From positions 930,001 through 994,000 of the forward strand of contig CAVPTB010000003.1 in NCBI GenBank assembly GCA_963708575.1: DNA of 64,000 nt. Direction: 5' to 3'. The notes beneath the pieces are model-generated. The model made no database searches. It was not told the origin of the DNA and saw nothing but the letters and a program-made list of their open reading frames with translations. Of this stretch, positions 8,072 through 17,984 are shown piece after piece (the first letter of the stretch is position 1; every line of letters begins with the position of its first letter). The position numbers were made by a program, and so were the translations under genes. The stretch is from DASVWZ01 sp963708575. GTDB taxonomy: Bacteria; Acidobacteriota; Terriglobia; Terriglobales; Acidobacteriaceae.

Positions 8072-8881
8072 ATGATCAACGGCAAACGCATCGCGGTGGT
8101 GTTGCCCGCGTACAACGCGGAGAAGACGCTCGAAGCTACTGTGCGCGAACTCCCCGAAATCGTCGACATACGCATACTGGTTGACGACCACAGCCGTGAT
8201 CGCACTCTCGACGTCGCCCAGCGCCTCGGGCTGTTGTACTTTGTTCATGACAAGAATTACGGATATGGCCGCAACCAGCAGACTTGCTATCGTGAGGCTC
8301 TGGAGGCAGGCGCCGACGTTATCATCATGCTCCATCCCGATTACCAGTACACCCCGCTTCTGGTGACTGCCATGGCGAGCATGGTTGCGTATGGTGTTTA
8401 CGACGTCGTGCTGGGCTCACGCATCATCGGCGGGCAGGCGCTGCGGGGAGGAATGCCGCTTTACAAGTACATTGCCAACCGGCTTCTCACAGCCTTTGAA
8501 AACTTCTTTTTGAAGATCAAGCTCTCCGAATATCACAGTGGATATCGGGCGTTTTCCAAAGAAGTACTCACCCGACTGCCTTTACTGGAAAATTCGGATG
8601 ACTTTGTTTTTGACAATCAGATGCTGGCGCAGTGCGTGCACTTTGGCTTCCGGATCGGCGAAGTATCCTGCCCGACCAAGTATTTCGACGAGGCTTCGTC
8701 GATCAACTTCCGTCGCAGCGTGACCTACGGCATAGGAGTGCTCGCCACGACTCTACAATTTGCGCTGCAACGCTGGGGGCTCGCCAAGTTTCGGATCTTT
8801 CGACCGGAAGGCGGCAACCTCCAGGAGCGCGAGCCGGTGTATTACGCCCGTGGAAGCGCGCCAGAAACCCACTTCGAATAG
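8072..8881 (+). CDS. Family 2 glycosyltransferase (dolichol-phosphate-mannose-synthase-like)
   Basis: 269 residues. The N-terminus IAVVLPAYNAEKTLEATV and the LVDDHSRD motif (Asp38-Asp39) are those of GT-A fold GT2 enzymes that use nucleotide sugars. MLHPDYQY near residue 90 takes the place of the usual DxD/DADGQ motif. SEYHSGYRAFSKE near 155 is typical of the DPM1/GtrB-like branch. No C-terminal membrane helix pair is evident. The natural role is probably sugar transfer onto a lipid carrier or glycan (inference). It stands alone, with a terminator hairpin 65 bases after the stop. Confidence 0.88.
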   Translation: MINGKRIAVVLPAYNAEKTLEATVRELPEIVDIRILVDDHSRDRTLDVAQRLGLLYFVHDKNYGYGRNQQTCYREALEAGADVIIMLHPDYQYTPLLVTAMASMVAYGVYDVVLGSRIIGGQALRGGMPLYKYIANRLLTAFENFFLKIKLSEYHSGYRAFSKEVLTRLPLLENSDDFVFDNQMLAQCVHFGFRIGEVSCPTKYFDEASSINFRRSVTYGIGVLATTLQFALQRWGLAKFRIFRPEGGNLQEREPVYYARGSAPETHFE

Positions 8882-8945
8882 GCCCTATTTCCATAAGGAT
8901 AAGACAGCGCACCGGTGCACGCAAAAAGGCCGACGGATGCAAAAA

Positions 8946-8988
8946 GAAGAGCCGGGCTGGTTCACCCGGCTTTCACTCGTATTTTTCA
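8946..8988 (+). terminator. Terminator after the GT2 gene
   Basis: A seven-base stem AGCCGGG (8950-8956) / CCCGGCT (8965-8971) is followed by TTTCACTCGTATTTTT. On the minus strand the hairpin is followed by TCTTCTTTTT, so it could also end the small convergent gene at 9037. Confidence 0.65.
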
Positions 8989-9036
8989 GGATCCACGCGT
9001 CATGTGGTCCAATTTTGGACACACGCGATGAACTTG

Positions 9037-9267
9037 CTACATCACCAGAGCGAGGTTCTCAAGTTCATGTTGCAACACGGGAATCGCACAACCCGACATC
9101 TCGACGCGTCCGGCGGCGTCAAACGCCGCTTGCGGGGAAACGCCATAGCCTCTTCCCATGAGGAATACCTGCAAGAGTTCGGCAGCCTCACGGGAATCAA
9201 TCAATCCCCCTTGCAGGAGATCGTTCCTTAAAGCCGTCAATTCAGTCACCGAAAATCTTTCTTTCAT
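9037..9267 (-). CDS. Small hypothetical protein
   Basis: 76 residues, mostly helical by eye (FSVTELTALRNDLLQGG, DSREAAELLQVFLMGRGYG). A good ribosome site, GGAGGTG, lies about nine bases before the ATG at 9267, which supports translation. I do not recognise the family. The upstream region to 9540 has no gene. It contains TACATATGTA and repeated TTGT..ACAA motifs (9486-9517) that could be operator-like. Confidence 0.6.
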   Translation of the reverse strand: MKERFSVTELTALRNDLLQGGLIDSREAAELLQVFLMGRGYGVSPQAAFDAAGRVEMSGCAIPVLQHELENLALVM

Positions 9268-9540
9268 GGTCGTTTCACCTCCGACCGCTGACCTGCTCTT
9301 ACGGTATTAGACTCCGTGAGCACCACGAACGTTGCATGCAATTCACTTGCCGAACTACAGTGGATTTTCGACACACGGGGAGGGAACGACTGTACATATG
9401 TAAACCCGTTCTGCCAAGAGAAGTTGCGGGGGTTTCCACTCCAATGAGGGGAAAGAATCTTGGACCCGGAATGCTTGGATCGTCTCGATTGTGACAAATT
9501 GTGTCGTTGTGGGACAAAAACTGATTTGGGCGAGACGCCA

Positions 9541-9711
9541 CTACGCTGGGTCGACTACGGCCTCATCTATCAGAAGAATAGGGATGTCATCCTTCACGGG
9601 AAATACGCGCCGGCATGCCTCGCACTTTAAGCTTTCCGGGTTTTGCCGGTAGGTCAGCGGCTTCCTGCACGCCGGGCAAACCAGTATATCGAGCAGGTCA
9701 TGAGGAATCAT
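9541..9711 (-). CDS. Trm112/YcaR-like small zinc-binding protein
   Basis: A 56-residue ORF. MIPHDLLDILVCPACRKPL at the N-terminus, a second CxxC (CEAC at 30-33) and RRVFPVKDDIPILLIDEA at the C-terminus match the UPF0434/Trm112 family. Cys12, Cys15, Cys30 and Cys33 would bind zinc. Family members in eukaryotes activate methyltransferases; in bacteria the role is poorly known. The ATG at 9711 is the only in-frame start that gives the conserved first residues. Confidence 0.85.
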   Translation of the reverse strand: MIPHDLLDILVCPACRKPLTYRQNPESLKCEACRRVFPVKDDIPILLIDEAVVDPA

Positions 9712-9918
9712 TCCGCCATTTTATCCTGAGTGCCCGGTCATCTTCCTGGCGTTCCTCCCCTGTTTTGCTTAGTAACCTGGGCGTCCGGTGGCGTTAACGG
9801 TTTTTGCCAGCAGGATTCCGGACTCGGTCGCTATCGCAACTTTTCCCCACGTTGACTTTCCTCAACCCAACCGCGTACATTTTCAGCTCATTCAGTTCCC
9901 GCTCTTTCACAACCTTTT

Positions 9919-10086
9919 GGTTCGCGCATCCTCCGCAAGAGGAGGGAAGCGGGTGCAATTCCCGCGCTGCCGCGCAACTGTAAGCGAGGACATCGCCGCC
10001 GGTCACTGGGAACATTCCTGGGAAGGCTGCCGGCATCCATCGGGCGATTTGCCCTTACTCGCGAAGCCAGGAGACCGGCGCGAACC
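9919..10086 (+). promoter_or_regulatory. Cobalamin (adenosylcobalamin) riboswitch
   Basis: The closing stem P1 is perfect: GGTTCGCGC (9919-9927) with GCGCGAACC (10078-10086). Inside are the class hallmarks GGGAAGCGGGTGCAATTCCC, a B12 box variant GCCGCGCAACTGTAAGC (from about 9968), CACTGGGAA, CTGGGAAGGC, and AGCCAGGAGACCGGC near the 3' end. It lies 38 bases ahead of the BtuB-like receptor gene and should repress it when cobalamin is plentiful, probably at translation, since a strong GGAGG site follows and no clear terminator is seen. Confidence 0.95.
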
Positions 10087-10123
10087 GCACACTTAGCCCC
10101 TTGCGCGTGTCAAAGGAGGATGT

Positions 10124-12307
10124 ATGCGGTTGCTTTACGTTTTCTCCAGTCTTCTAGTGCTTGCCACCTTCTCCTCGGCGAGCGAAATCAGGATCAAAGT
10201 CGTCGATCCGCAATCTGCCGCCATCGCCGGAGCTCAAGTTGAACTCACCTCGGTCGCCGGCCGCTCCGTGACCTCGCAAGCAACCAGCACGGACGGGCAA
10301 GCCGTCTTTGCCAATCTTCCGGATGGTCGATACCAAGTCCGCGTGCTCGCTCCCGGGTTCGCGGAGCAGACAATTCAAGTCTCATCGTCCGATGCTTTCA
10401 CCACGGTGCAGCTTCACTTAGCGACCGCCGCTGAAACCGTTGTCGTGACGGCGACTCGCACTCCTGTACCCGGCGAATCCTCGAACGCCAGCGTTGACAC
10501 ACTCAGCGGAGAGCAACTCCAAACCATGCAGCCAGTCGCTGCCAATGACGCGATCCGATTCCTTCCTGGCGCAGTGGTGAACTCCGCGGGCCAGCGCGGC
10601 GGCCTGTCGTCGCTCTTTGTCCGAGGAGGCGATTCCACCTACAACAAAGTTATCGTCGACGGTGTCACCGTCAACGAACCGGGAGGGACCTTCGATTTTT
10701 CGACACTGCCGCTCGCCCAGGCCGATCGGCTCGAATTTCTCCGTGGCGCTCAGAGCACCCTCTACGGTTCAGACGCTATGACCAGCGTCGTCCAAATATG
10801 GACTCGCAACGGTAGCACACCAACTCCGGAACTGCGTTTTGGCGCCGACGGTGGCAACTTCGGAACCGCTAACGGCTACGCATCTCTGGCAGGGGCTCAT
10901 GGCCGATTCGATTACAACGTATTCGCCAACCAGTTCAATACCAATGGCCAAGGCATTAACAACGCTTATTCGGATTCTTTGGCTGGCGCCAACTTAGGTG
11001 TCGCTCTGACTGATCGCGTTTCTCTTCGCGTCCGCTTCCGTCACTCCAACTCGCACTCCGGAGTTCCCGGAGAATGGAATTTCAACGGCGATCCGCTCGT
11101 CCCTCCCGATCCCAATGAATGGTCGCAACTCAACACTCTGATCGGCAGTGCAGAACTCACCGTGAATGCGCCCTCGGGATGGCAACATAAACTTACCGCC
11201 TTCGATTACAGCTATCGCTACAACGAGCTCAATCTGACAGGAGATCCGGATCGAGTCGATGCCTTTGGCTTCCAATTCGATTTTCCGTCCGACGAAGCCG
11301 ATCACATCAACCGCGCCGGATTCGAATATCAGGGAGACTATTCCGAGCGCAGTTGGACACACACCACCGTCGGCTATCGTCTCGAAAACGAAAATGGCTT
11401 CGTTGGCGATCTCAATTTCGGACAAACTCACGGGCAGCGCCTGAATCAAGACGTCTATGGCCAACAGCAGTTCACTGTTGGGCGCCTTTCCCTGGTCGCC
11501 GGTGCGCGCTACATCCATAACAGCGCGTTTGGGGACACCGGAGTGCCACGAGTGGCTGCTACATTTCTAGCGTTGCGCGAGGGACATGTTTTTTCCGGAA
11601 CTCGGCTGCGTTTTTCCTATGCCACCGGCTTCAAAGAACCTCGTCTTGAAGAGACTTTCGCTGGACCGCCTTACACCGAGCCGAATCCTGGTCTGAAGCC
11701 AGAGCGCAATCGCGCCTTCGAAGCCGGGATCATTCAGAATCTTGTCGGCAATCGTTACGTCTTTACCGCCACCTACTTCAACAACCTGTTCAAAGACCAA
11801 ATCAACTACGTCACTGTGGATCCCATCAACTTCATCGGACAATATGTCAACGTCAATCGCGCTTTCGCGCAGGGAGCGGAGATTGGCGTGCAGGGAAACA
11901 TCACCTCGCACTGGTTGGTGAACACCTCGTATACATACACCTCCACCGAAATCCTCGACAATCCGGCGCCGATCAATTCTTTATATGACGTGGGCATGCC
12001 CCTGCTGCGCCGACCCAAACACTCTGCTACGACGTTGCTGGGCTACCTTGGTTCACGCTGGGGAGGAAATCTGGCGGGAAGCTTCGTCGGACGCCGGGCC
12101 GACTCCGACTTTCTCAGCTATAACATTGATCACGCCGCGGGATACGTTCGCGTCGATCTGGGTGGATGGTACGCCATCACGTCGCGTGTCACCGCCTATG
12201 CGAACGTGGAGAACGTCCTCGACAAGCACTACCAGGAAGTTGTCGGATACCCCGCGCTGGGAACAAACTTCCGAGCCGGCATGCGTTTCCGCCTGGGAGG
12301 CGAATGA
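10124..12307 (+). CDS. btuB: TonB-dependent outer-membrane receptor, probable cobalamin/corrinoid importer
   Basis: 727 residues. It has a signal peptide (1-20), a carboxypeptidase-regulatory-like beta domain at about 21-100 (the common N-terminal extension in Acidobacteriota and Bacteroidota), a TonB box ETVVVTA at 104-110, a plug domain (about 120-240, with FVRGGDSTYNKVIVDG and LRGAQSTLYGSDA) and a 22-strand-type barrel ending in FRAGMRFRLGGE. It has a strong AAAGGAGG site. The cobalamin riboswitch directly upstream is what makes vitamin B12 the likely ligand. Energy would come from a TonB-ExbBD complex. No other corrinoid gene is adjacent. Confidence 0.9.
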   Translation: MRLLYVFSSLLVLATFSSASEIRIKVVDPQSAAIAGAQVELTSVAGRSVTSQATSTDGQAVFANLPDGRYQVRVLAPGFAEQTIQVSSSDAFTTVQLHLATAAETVVVTATRTPVPGESSNASVDTLSGEQLQTMQPVAANDAIRFLPGAVVNSAGQRGGLSSLFVRGGDSTYNKVIVDGVTVNEPGGTFDFSTLPLAQADRLEFLRGAQSTLYGSDAMTSVVQIWTRNGSTPTPELRFGADGGNFGTANGYASLAGAHGRFDYNVFANQFNTNGQGINNAYSDSLAGANLGVALTDRVSLRVRFRHSNSHSGVPGEWNFNGDPLVPPDPNEWSQLNTLIGSAELTVNAPSGWQHKLTAFDYSYRYNELNLTGDPDRVDAFGFQFDFPSDEADHINRAGFEYQGDYSERSWTHTTVGYRLENENGFVGDLNFGQTHGQRLNQDVYGQQQFTVGRLSLVAGARYIHNSAFGDTGVPRVAATFLALREGHVFSGTRLRFSYATGFKEPRLEETFAGPPYTEPNPGLKPERNRAFEAGIIQNLVGNRYVFTATYFNNLFKDQINYVTVDPINFIGQYVNVNRAFAQGAEIGVQGNITSHWLVNTSYTYTSTEILDNPAPINSLYDVGMPLLRRPKHSATTLLGYLGSRWGGNLAGSFVGRRADSDFLSYNIDHAAGYVRVDLGGWYAITSRVTAYANVENVLDKHYQEVVGYPALGTNFRAGMRFRLGGE

Positions 12308-12332
12308 GGTGTTAATCGGTTCAGTCAGATTG

Positions 12333-12364
12333 CCGTAGAGGCATTGCTGGAAATGTCTCTACGG
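12333..12364. repeat. GTAGAG-type hairpin between convergent genes
   Basis: A 13-pair stem (12333-12345 with 12352-12364, one G-T pair) and a six-base loop sit between the convergent btuB and beta-helix genes. It may act as a bidirectional terminator without a T-tract or may be a repetitive palindrome of the type seen at 24589. Confidence 0.6.
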
Positions 12365-12368
12365 ATGT

Positions 12369-15228
12369 TCAATGACCCACATAAATTGGGAACGCCGATC
12401 CTGGCCCGCTTCCCGGTGTCGACCCATTGGGGTAAGAACAGAAAACGCTGGAGTGAGTCGCGCAGTACTCAAATTGATAGATCAACGATGTGCTGCCGTC
12501 GGGATAGGATTGCTGTACGGTGTAGAGATATTCTTCATCAGCGCTGCCGTTGCTGAAGAAGCCTTCCACCGAGATCGGACTCGCAACGCCACCGCCGGCG
12601 TTGCTAACCACCGCTCCAATCGGCTTCCCATTGATGTCTGTCGAATTCAACCGATGATCGAAGGAATCCATGCCCACAATCTCAGCTTTCGCTCCGCCAT
12701 CGACTTCCAGCAAACTGTTTGCCGGGAGTCCGGCGCCGTCATGTACTCCACCGCCGCTCTGGTTGTAAAGACAGACTACGGGCTGCTCCCGGTTTTCGGT
12801 CTTGAATCCCAAGGTCCACAGTGACGCCGTATTCTGACTTGTCTCGGTTACTACCGCGTGGCTATTTCCCTGCTGGAGGAAATCAATCGGCTCATTGGCG
12901 GTGGATGTGCTTGTTCCGCATTTCCCGGTGGCCGTTCCTGATCCAGAGGCACAAGCCAGAAACTTCGGACTCACCGGCGCCACTTCCGGATCAAGATTTC
13001 TCGCCCACACTTGCCGGTTCACAAAAATAAAGGGCCCGAACGCTACGCTTTCGAGATACGCCGGGGAATAAGGTCCACCCGCCTGGTGTGGCTGGTCGAG
13101 GTAAGTGATGTTATCCAGATCCTGCAAAACAACTGACGTGTTGTTGGTCGTGTTCAGGAAGACCGGAACGAAAGATGAATTGGGATAAGGTTGCTGCGAG
13201 TATCCAAAGTGAAAGGGATCATTCCCCGGCGACCCTGCGTCATAGTGCGGCGACAAACCGTAGATCCACAAGGTCGGATTATTTGTGTCGCCAATAATGA
13301 GGGCTTCCAGATTATTGCAACCGTTCGGATACTGTTGCGTGTCTCCAATCTGAGGGCAGCTTGCCGATGGCAAGGGCATCAAGTGACATCCGAGACAGAG
13401 GATGCGCTTCACATTCATGCCTTGTCCGCCTCCCACCACCAGTGGCGAACTCAAGCCATACCAGCCCCACGGAATGACAACGGTCGAGGTCGCACTGTCA
13501 ATCGCGTTTTGCAGTGCAGCCGTGAGGTCGCAAGGTTGTTCCTCACTATTGATGGAGCATCCTGAAGGAATCACCGGGAACGTCCAGGCGCTGTAATCTG
13601 TTCCATCTTTGGTGTCGTCCGGAAAGGCTGGAGTCTCCGATATGCTCAGATTCAGCGATGTCTTGCTAGTGTGCTCGCTTCCATAGAGGGACTTCTGCGA
13701 GGAATATTCGGTGCTGGAGATCGCCTGCAACGCGCCATTGCTCAGCGCCGTGTATCCGGTGGACGTAGTGTTACGAACGAACGCATAGGGCGCCGACGCA
13801 GCGCCAGAGCTTTGTTGCAGCACGATCGCGGAGGCTGCCGCTCCTCCGGTCAGCGAAGAATCCACGAGCGTCAAAACGTTGGAATACACGCCGGCCGGAT
13901 TTGTGGCCGTAATCGCGGTGACCGAATTTTCACTCCTCAAGTCTCGAATCGATACTTGAGCCATGCCTGGAAGATTGATTCCAGCCGTATTCTGATCCTG
14001 AAGATGGATGTGCTCGAACGTCGAAATGCGAATGTCTCCGGCACTCGTACCACACTGGTTGATTTCGCCCGCACCGTAGATACCGGTATCAAATCCCTGG
14101 ACAAATAACGTGGAAAAGAGCTCCGGTCCTTCGGAGTACCGGTACAAATTGAGGCCGACGCAACCGTTGCCGTCGTCTGAAACGATGTTCACATTCCGGA
14201 TTACGGTATTGTTGCTTCCTGCGTAATCGATGCCGATCATGTTCGGGTTGTTTTTGCCGACATCGATTGTCAGATTTCTGATGTTGTTCCGAAACGCGTC
14301 CCCGCCCTCGCCGCCTTCCGCTCCCTGCTTGGCCCCGTCAGTGCTTCCATCGGAGGCCGTGTAGAGCACTGAGTTCGCGATTCCGTTTGCCCAGCAACTC
14401 TGGCTCTGCGTGCTACCCGCCGTTCCATCGACAAACTTCAAAATCGTGTCCGAGTTGTTCTCTCCCTGAAATGATAGAAATGCTACCCAGTTGCCGCTAC
14501 CGTCCTGCCAGAGAATCGGTTTAGTGATGAGATAAGTTCCGCTGGGAAAATAGATCACCGAATCCCGGCTACTGGTGCCGTTCAGTGCGCGTACAGAGCT
14601 GGTGCCCACGTTCAATCGCACTGCTTCCTCAATTGCCTCGGTGTCGTCGGTCACGCCATCTCCCGCCGCACATGTAGCTCCCGCAGCCTGATAAATCGGC
14701 AGCTTGCAGTACACCTTCACGTTGATCACACCGGTCGAAAGTCCAGTGGCCAAATGCGGGCTGTCAAATGCTGTTGTCAGTGCGGGATTGCGGGTGAAGG
14801 TTTCGTTGAGCGACCCCACGGAATACTGGTTAGCTGGGTCCGTCGCGGTAATGGCGACCGTCGAGTTTGATGCCACATTGCGAAGAAAATAGAACGAGCT
14901 GGAACTAGAAGTGGAAGCTTTGATAACGGTGCTCTTGATCCTTTGTGTACAGCCCGCGTCGCTATAGAACGAAACCATTCCTCCGGCGGCCGACGTCGAA
15001 GATAATGAAACATTCACGTCGTTGGTCGGTAGCGGTTACCGTGCCGCTATTGTTCTCCGATTGAACTTGCGCGGCTTGTGAACAGGCACCCGCCATCACA
15101 CTCTGAGCGGCGCCGACGAAAGCCAGTCTGCCAGTTGGTCCCGGCGCAGACGAACTTCCCCCTCCGCAGCCGGCCAGAAACAGTAAGAAGCAACTCAAGA
15201 ACGCGCTTGCAGCAGACACTCTGATCAT
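12369..15228 (-). pseudogene. Pectate-lyase-superfamily (GH55-like) beta-helix lipoprotein, one frameshift
   Basis: Two overlapping frames make one protein of about 950 residues. The upstream frame (from 15228) has a lipoprotein signal, MIRVSAASAFLSCFLLFLAG then Cys. It is in register up to about 15030, where GTVTATD is followed by nonsense. The other frame resumes as NDVNVSLSSTSAAGGMVSFY. One extra base within GACCAACGAC (about 15020-15032) explains the break. The body contains GAGDGVTDDTEAIEEAV-type pectate lyase/GH55 N-terminal sequence (here AAGDGVTDDTEAI), IYFPSGTYLI and many short beta-helix repeats. It is a probable surface polysaccharide-binding or lyase protein. The downstream frame alone would lack a secretion signal. 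Confidence 0.75.
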
Positions 15229-15312
15229 GGATTTACCTGAGAAGGACTATCTAACCCGCCAGAGCCCTGGAAGTTGCGATATGCGGGCGTGCTGATCCTA
15301 TGCAATGCATAG

Positions 15313-15900
15313 ATGTTCCTGGCATATTCTGAGTTGCGTATGCCAGACGATTCGTTGAGCGGGAACATAGTGACTTTTCTCGAAACCGAACGATTAATCT
15401 TTCGCACACATGCGAAGCAGGATGAAGCCGAGTTCGTTCAGATGCATACCGATCCCGAGGTTCGCCGTTATGTCGGAGGCCAGGCCTGGCCGTTGCAGAA
15501 AGCATTGGATCGTTTTCGCAACAGTTATCTCGGCAAGCCCGACAAACCTTACGGGCTGTGGGCGGCCGTTCTGAAATCAGAAAACAGGTACATCGGATGT
15601 TGCGGCCTTCGCGCCGCCGGGCATAAAGCCGCTTATCTCGGATATTATTTTGCCCGGCCCTACTGGCGTCGCGGCTTTGCGTCGGAAGCCTCCCATGCCT
15701 TCATAGAACTCGCGTTCAATCGCCTGCGTCTGGTCCGACTTTTGGCCGACGTTGAAAAAAGCAATGCCGTCTCAGTTCACCTGTTGCAGAAGTTCGGGTT
15801 TCAGTACGTGAGCCAGGAAGAGATTCCGGCTACGGGTCGAACTATCGTCCTCTACGAACTCTCGCCTGACAGCCGGAAAGAAATCAAGCTACAGAGTTAA
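15313..15900 (+). CDS. GNAT N-acetyltransferase (RimJ/RimL type)
   Basis: 195 residues. ETERLIFRTHAKQDEAEF begins the fold. GYYFARPYWRRGFASEA supplies the acetyl-CoA pyrophosphate-binding region, and VEKSNAVSVHLLQKFGFQ is the conserved end motif of the RimJ/RimL family. The natural acceptor is unknown. The start could also be the ATG at 15340, nine codons later; neither has a clear ribosome site. Confidence 0.85.
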   Translation: MFLAYSELRMPDDSLSGNIVTFLETERLIFRTHAKQDEAEFVQMHTDPEVRRYVGGQAWPLQKALDRFRNSYLGKPDKPYGLWAAVLKSENRYIGCCGLRAAGHKAAYLGYYFARPYWRRGFASEASHAFIELAFNRLRLVRLLADVEKSNAVSVHLLQKFGFQYVSQEEIPATGRTIVLYELSPDSRKEIKLQS

Positions 15901-16125
15901 TTAGTCCGAAAATCACACAGACTTTCCTGCCACCCCGCCTGTTTTTCTTGCGTTCTCCGAGAGCGATTTAGGCCCGCCGAGCCTACCAACACATCCCTTC
16001 AAATTTCTTGCTTATCCGTGACGGTTTTCCCCGACTCTTTGCGTAATGCGTAGTGGGAAGCAGCTCTCCAGGAGTTGCTACGGGGACGTAGGTAGGCACG
16101 CGTCTACCACGCAGGAGGATGGAAC

Positions 16126-17356
16126 ATGCATTCGATTCAATGGGGTTTCCGTATTCGCGCCTTGGCGCTGACGTGGGTGGCGATAGCCGCTCTTGGAGAG
16201 ATCACTGCGGCTCAAGTTCAAACTGTACCGGCTACGGCCGCGAACCAGAGCGCGGGCTTCTGCGGAGGCAGTCCGCTCTGTTTCGAGGGCGCTAATTTTG
16301 CCGCCACTATCACCGAATTCCGCACCAGCGAACAAGGTGGACTCAAGATCATTGATGCTTTGGTGCACTTCCAGAACAAAACTAACCAGCCGCTGATCCT
16401 CGGATATGTCGATGGCTCGGCCTCGGCCATCGATGATCGCGGAAACCGCTTTGCCCTCAGCCCATACGGCGGCAATGGGGTTCGCGGCATGGGAGTCATC
16501 TCCGGCAACAGCATGGATCCGAAGTTCATGCTGCCAGCCGGCGGCGCATCGGATGCGCGCTTCGAACTTCTGGAACGTCTGGGACAACTGCAGGGAGTAA
16601 CCTACGAGACAGAATTGTCCATTCGGGAAATCAATCGAATTGAAGGTGGCCAATTCGTCCTTGGCGGAGAAACCCTGATGCACTACCAAGGGACTAGCCA
16701 ACGGAATGGGCGTCGCTGCTGCGCCGTCCTCAACTCCCGGACAAATGCCGCTCACTTCGTCTGCTGCGGGTCAAAATCCATGCGGGTCGATCGCTGGAAC
16801 GGCAGGCTCATCCATGGGCACAGTGAACAACATTGCGGGAGCCACAAATTCCGCCACTCTACAGAACACAGCGTCCAGCGCCACCAATCAAGTCTCAAAC
16901 GCGACCAACACACTCTCCAGCCTGGGATCGCTGTTCGGGCGGAAGAAGGCGGCCGCGCCAGTCGCAAATAATACAACGACCACGGCGAGCGCGAATCCGT
17001 GCCCGGCCACGATGATGACAGGCACTTCGTCTGTTGCATCCCCGGTCTACTCCAGTGCGCCAGCGGTAAACGCGATGTCGCCGCAACCAGTGAACAGCAC
17101 CGCGACTGCCGTGATGAACTCATCGTCGGCGTCACAGCCCGCCGTCACCACCCAGCCCGTGGTCACGACCGGCGCTGCCAAAGCGGTAGTGGCTCAGCCT
17201 GTCCGCACCACGGTTCAGCCGATTCGTACCACGACCACATTTAAAACCGCGGTCCAAACCGCACCGGTTCAGCAAGCCAAAGCTCCCGCGCAGCCGGTGA
17301 AGGCGGTGGTTAAAACCCCGGTGCCCGTCCCGGCAGCGAAGAAGCCGGTGCAATAA
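16126..17356 (+). pseudogene. Secreted protein of unknown function, one frameshift
   Basis: The start is firm: GCAGGAGG lies seven bases before the ATG. A signal peptide (to about residue 30, ITAAQ) leads into a roughly 150-residue folded part (FAATITEFRTSEQGG, DALVHFQNKTNQPLILGYVD). Frame one is sensible to HYQG (about 16692). The protein then continues one base later as LANGMGVAAAPSSTPGQ and a Ser/Thr/Ala/Pro-rich tail ending PAAKKPVQ. One extra base near 16692-16700 explains this. I do not recognise the folded domain. The tail resembles a flexible linker or cell-surface stalk. Confidence 0.6.
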
Positions 17357-17401
17357 CTCGTTGATGAAAGACGATTTATTGCTGGACCAGAGTGCCGGGT
17401 G

Positions 17402-17434
17402 CCCCATTTCTCGCGTACTTTGCGGGAAGTGGGG
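17402..17434. repeat. Intergenic inverted repeat
   Basis: CCCCATTTCTCGC (17402-17414) pairs with GCGGGAAGTGGGG (17422-17434), a 13-pair stem with two G-T pairs and a seven-base loop. No T-tract follows, so it reads as a REP-like palindrome more than a terminator. Confidence 0.5.
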
Positions 17435-17495
17435 AACCGTTCGCGACGGACAAAGGAGGTGTCGGTTAGAATAAGCTCCTAAGTTCCGCGCCAGC

Positions 17496-17936
17496 ATGAA
17501 GAGAGTCTTTCACTTCGATTCCCAGCCCGAACCTTATATTGCAGACGCTGCCGTGCTCTGCTGCTTCGACCAGCGTATCCGCCTTGCCACCAACAAATTC
17601 CTTCAAAAGCAGAAAATTGTCCGACCCGACATGATCGTGGTTGCCGGAGGCGCCAAAACATTGGCTTCTCCGCGCAATGACTTTGAACGCGATTTCATCC
17701 TGGAGCAGGTTCGCCTTGCCATACGTCTACACCAGGCCAGCCGGATGATCCTGATGAGCCATTCCGACTGTGCCACGTATGGAGGTCTTGCCGCCTTCCA
17801 TGGCGACGCCAAAATCGAAGCAGCCCATCACAAAGCGGAACTGAAGCGTGGGGTCGATCTACTGAAATCCAATTTTCCCGGCCTGAAGGTTGAGCCTTAC
17901 TTCGTGAACTTCGAGGGTGTCTGGGAACTCCTCTGA
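17496..17936 (+). CDS. Carbonic-anhydrase-like (beta-CA fold) protein
   Basis: 146 residues. MILMSHSDCATYGGLAAFHG resembles the HxxC zinc-site strand of beta-carbonic anhydrases (canonical form HxDCG.YGG). The AGGAK segment near 50 resembles the start of the phosphate/zinc loop, but a first CxDxR site is not obvious (CCFDQRI at 22-28 is the closest). It is probably a family related to carbonic anhydrase whose chemistry is unproven. It converges with the aldolase gene at 17985. Confidence 0.55.
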   Translation: MKRVFHFDSQPEPYIADAAVLCCFDQRIRLATNKFLQKQKIVRPDMIVVAGGAKTLASPRNDFERDFILEQVRLAIRLHQASRMILMSHSDCATYGGLAAFHGDAKIEAAHHKAELKRGVDLLKSNFPGLKVEPYFVNFEGVWELL

Positions 17937-17984
17937 GCGGGGTCCGGCAACCAGAGTGTGGTTAGTTTCAGATGCCAGGTTTGA

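Noticed and set aside
9486..9517. Repeated TTGT..ACAA motifs resembling an operator
   Set aside because: Only two imperfect copies and no known binding protein; kept as a note in the 9037 gene entry.
9264..9541. Two overlapping minus-strand ORFs upstream of the small gene at 9037
   Set aside because: No start signals, Ser/Arg-rich shadow composition; the region looks like the promoter of the 9037 gene.
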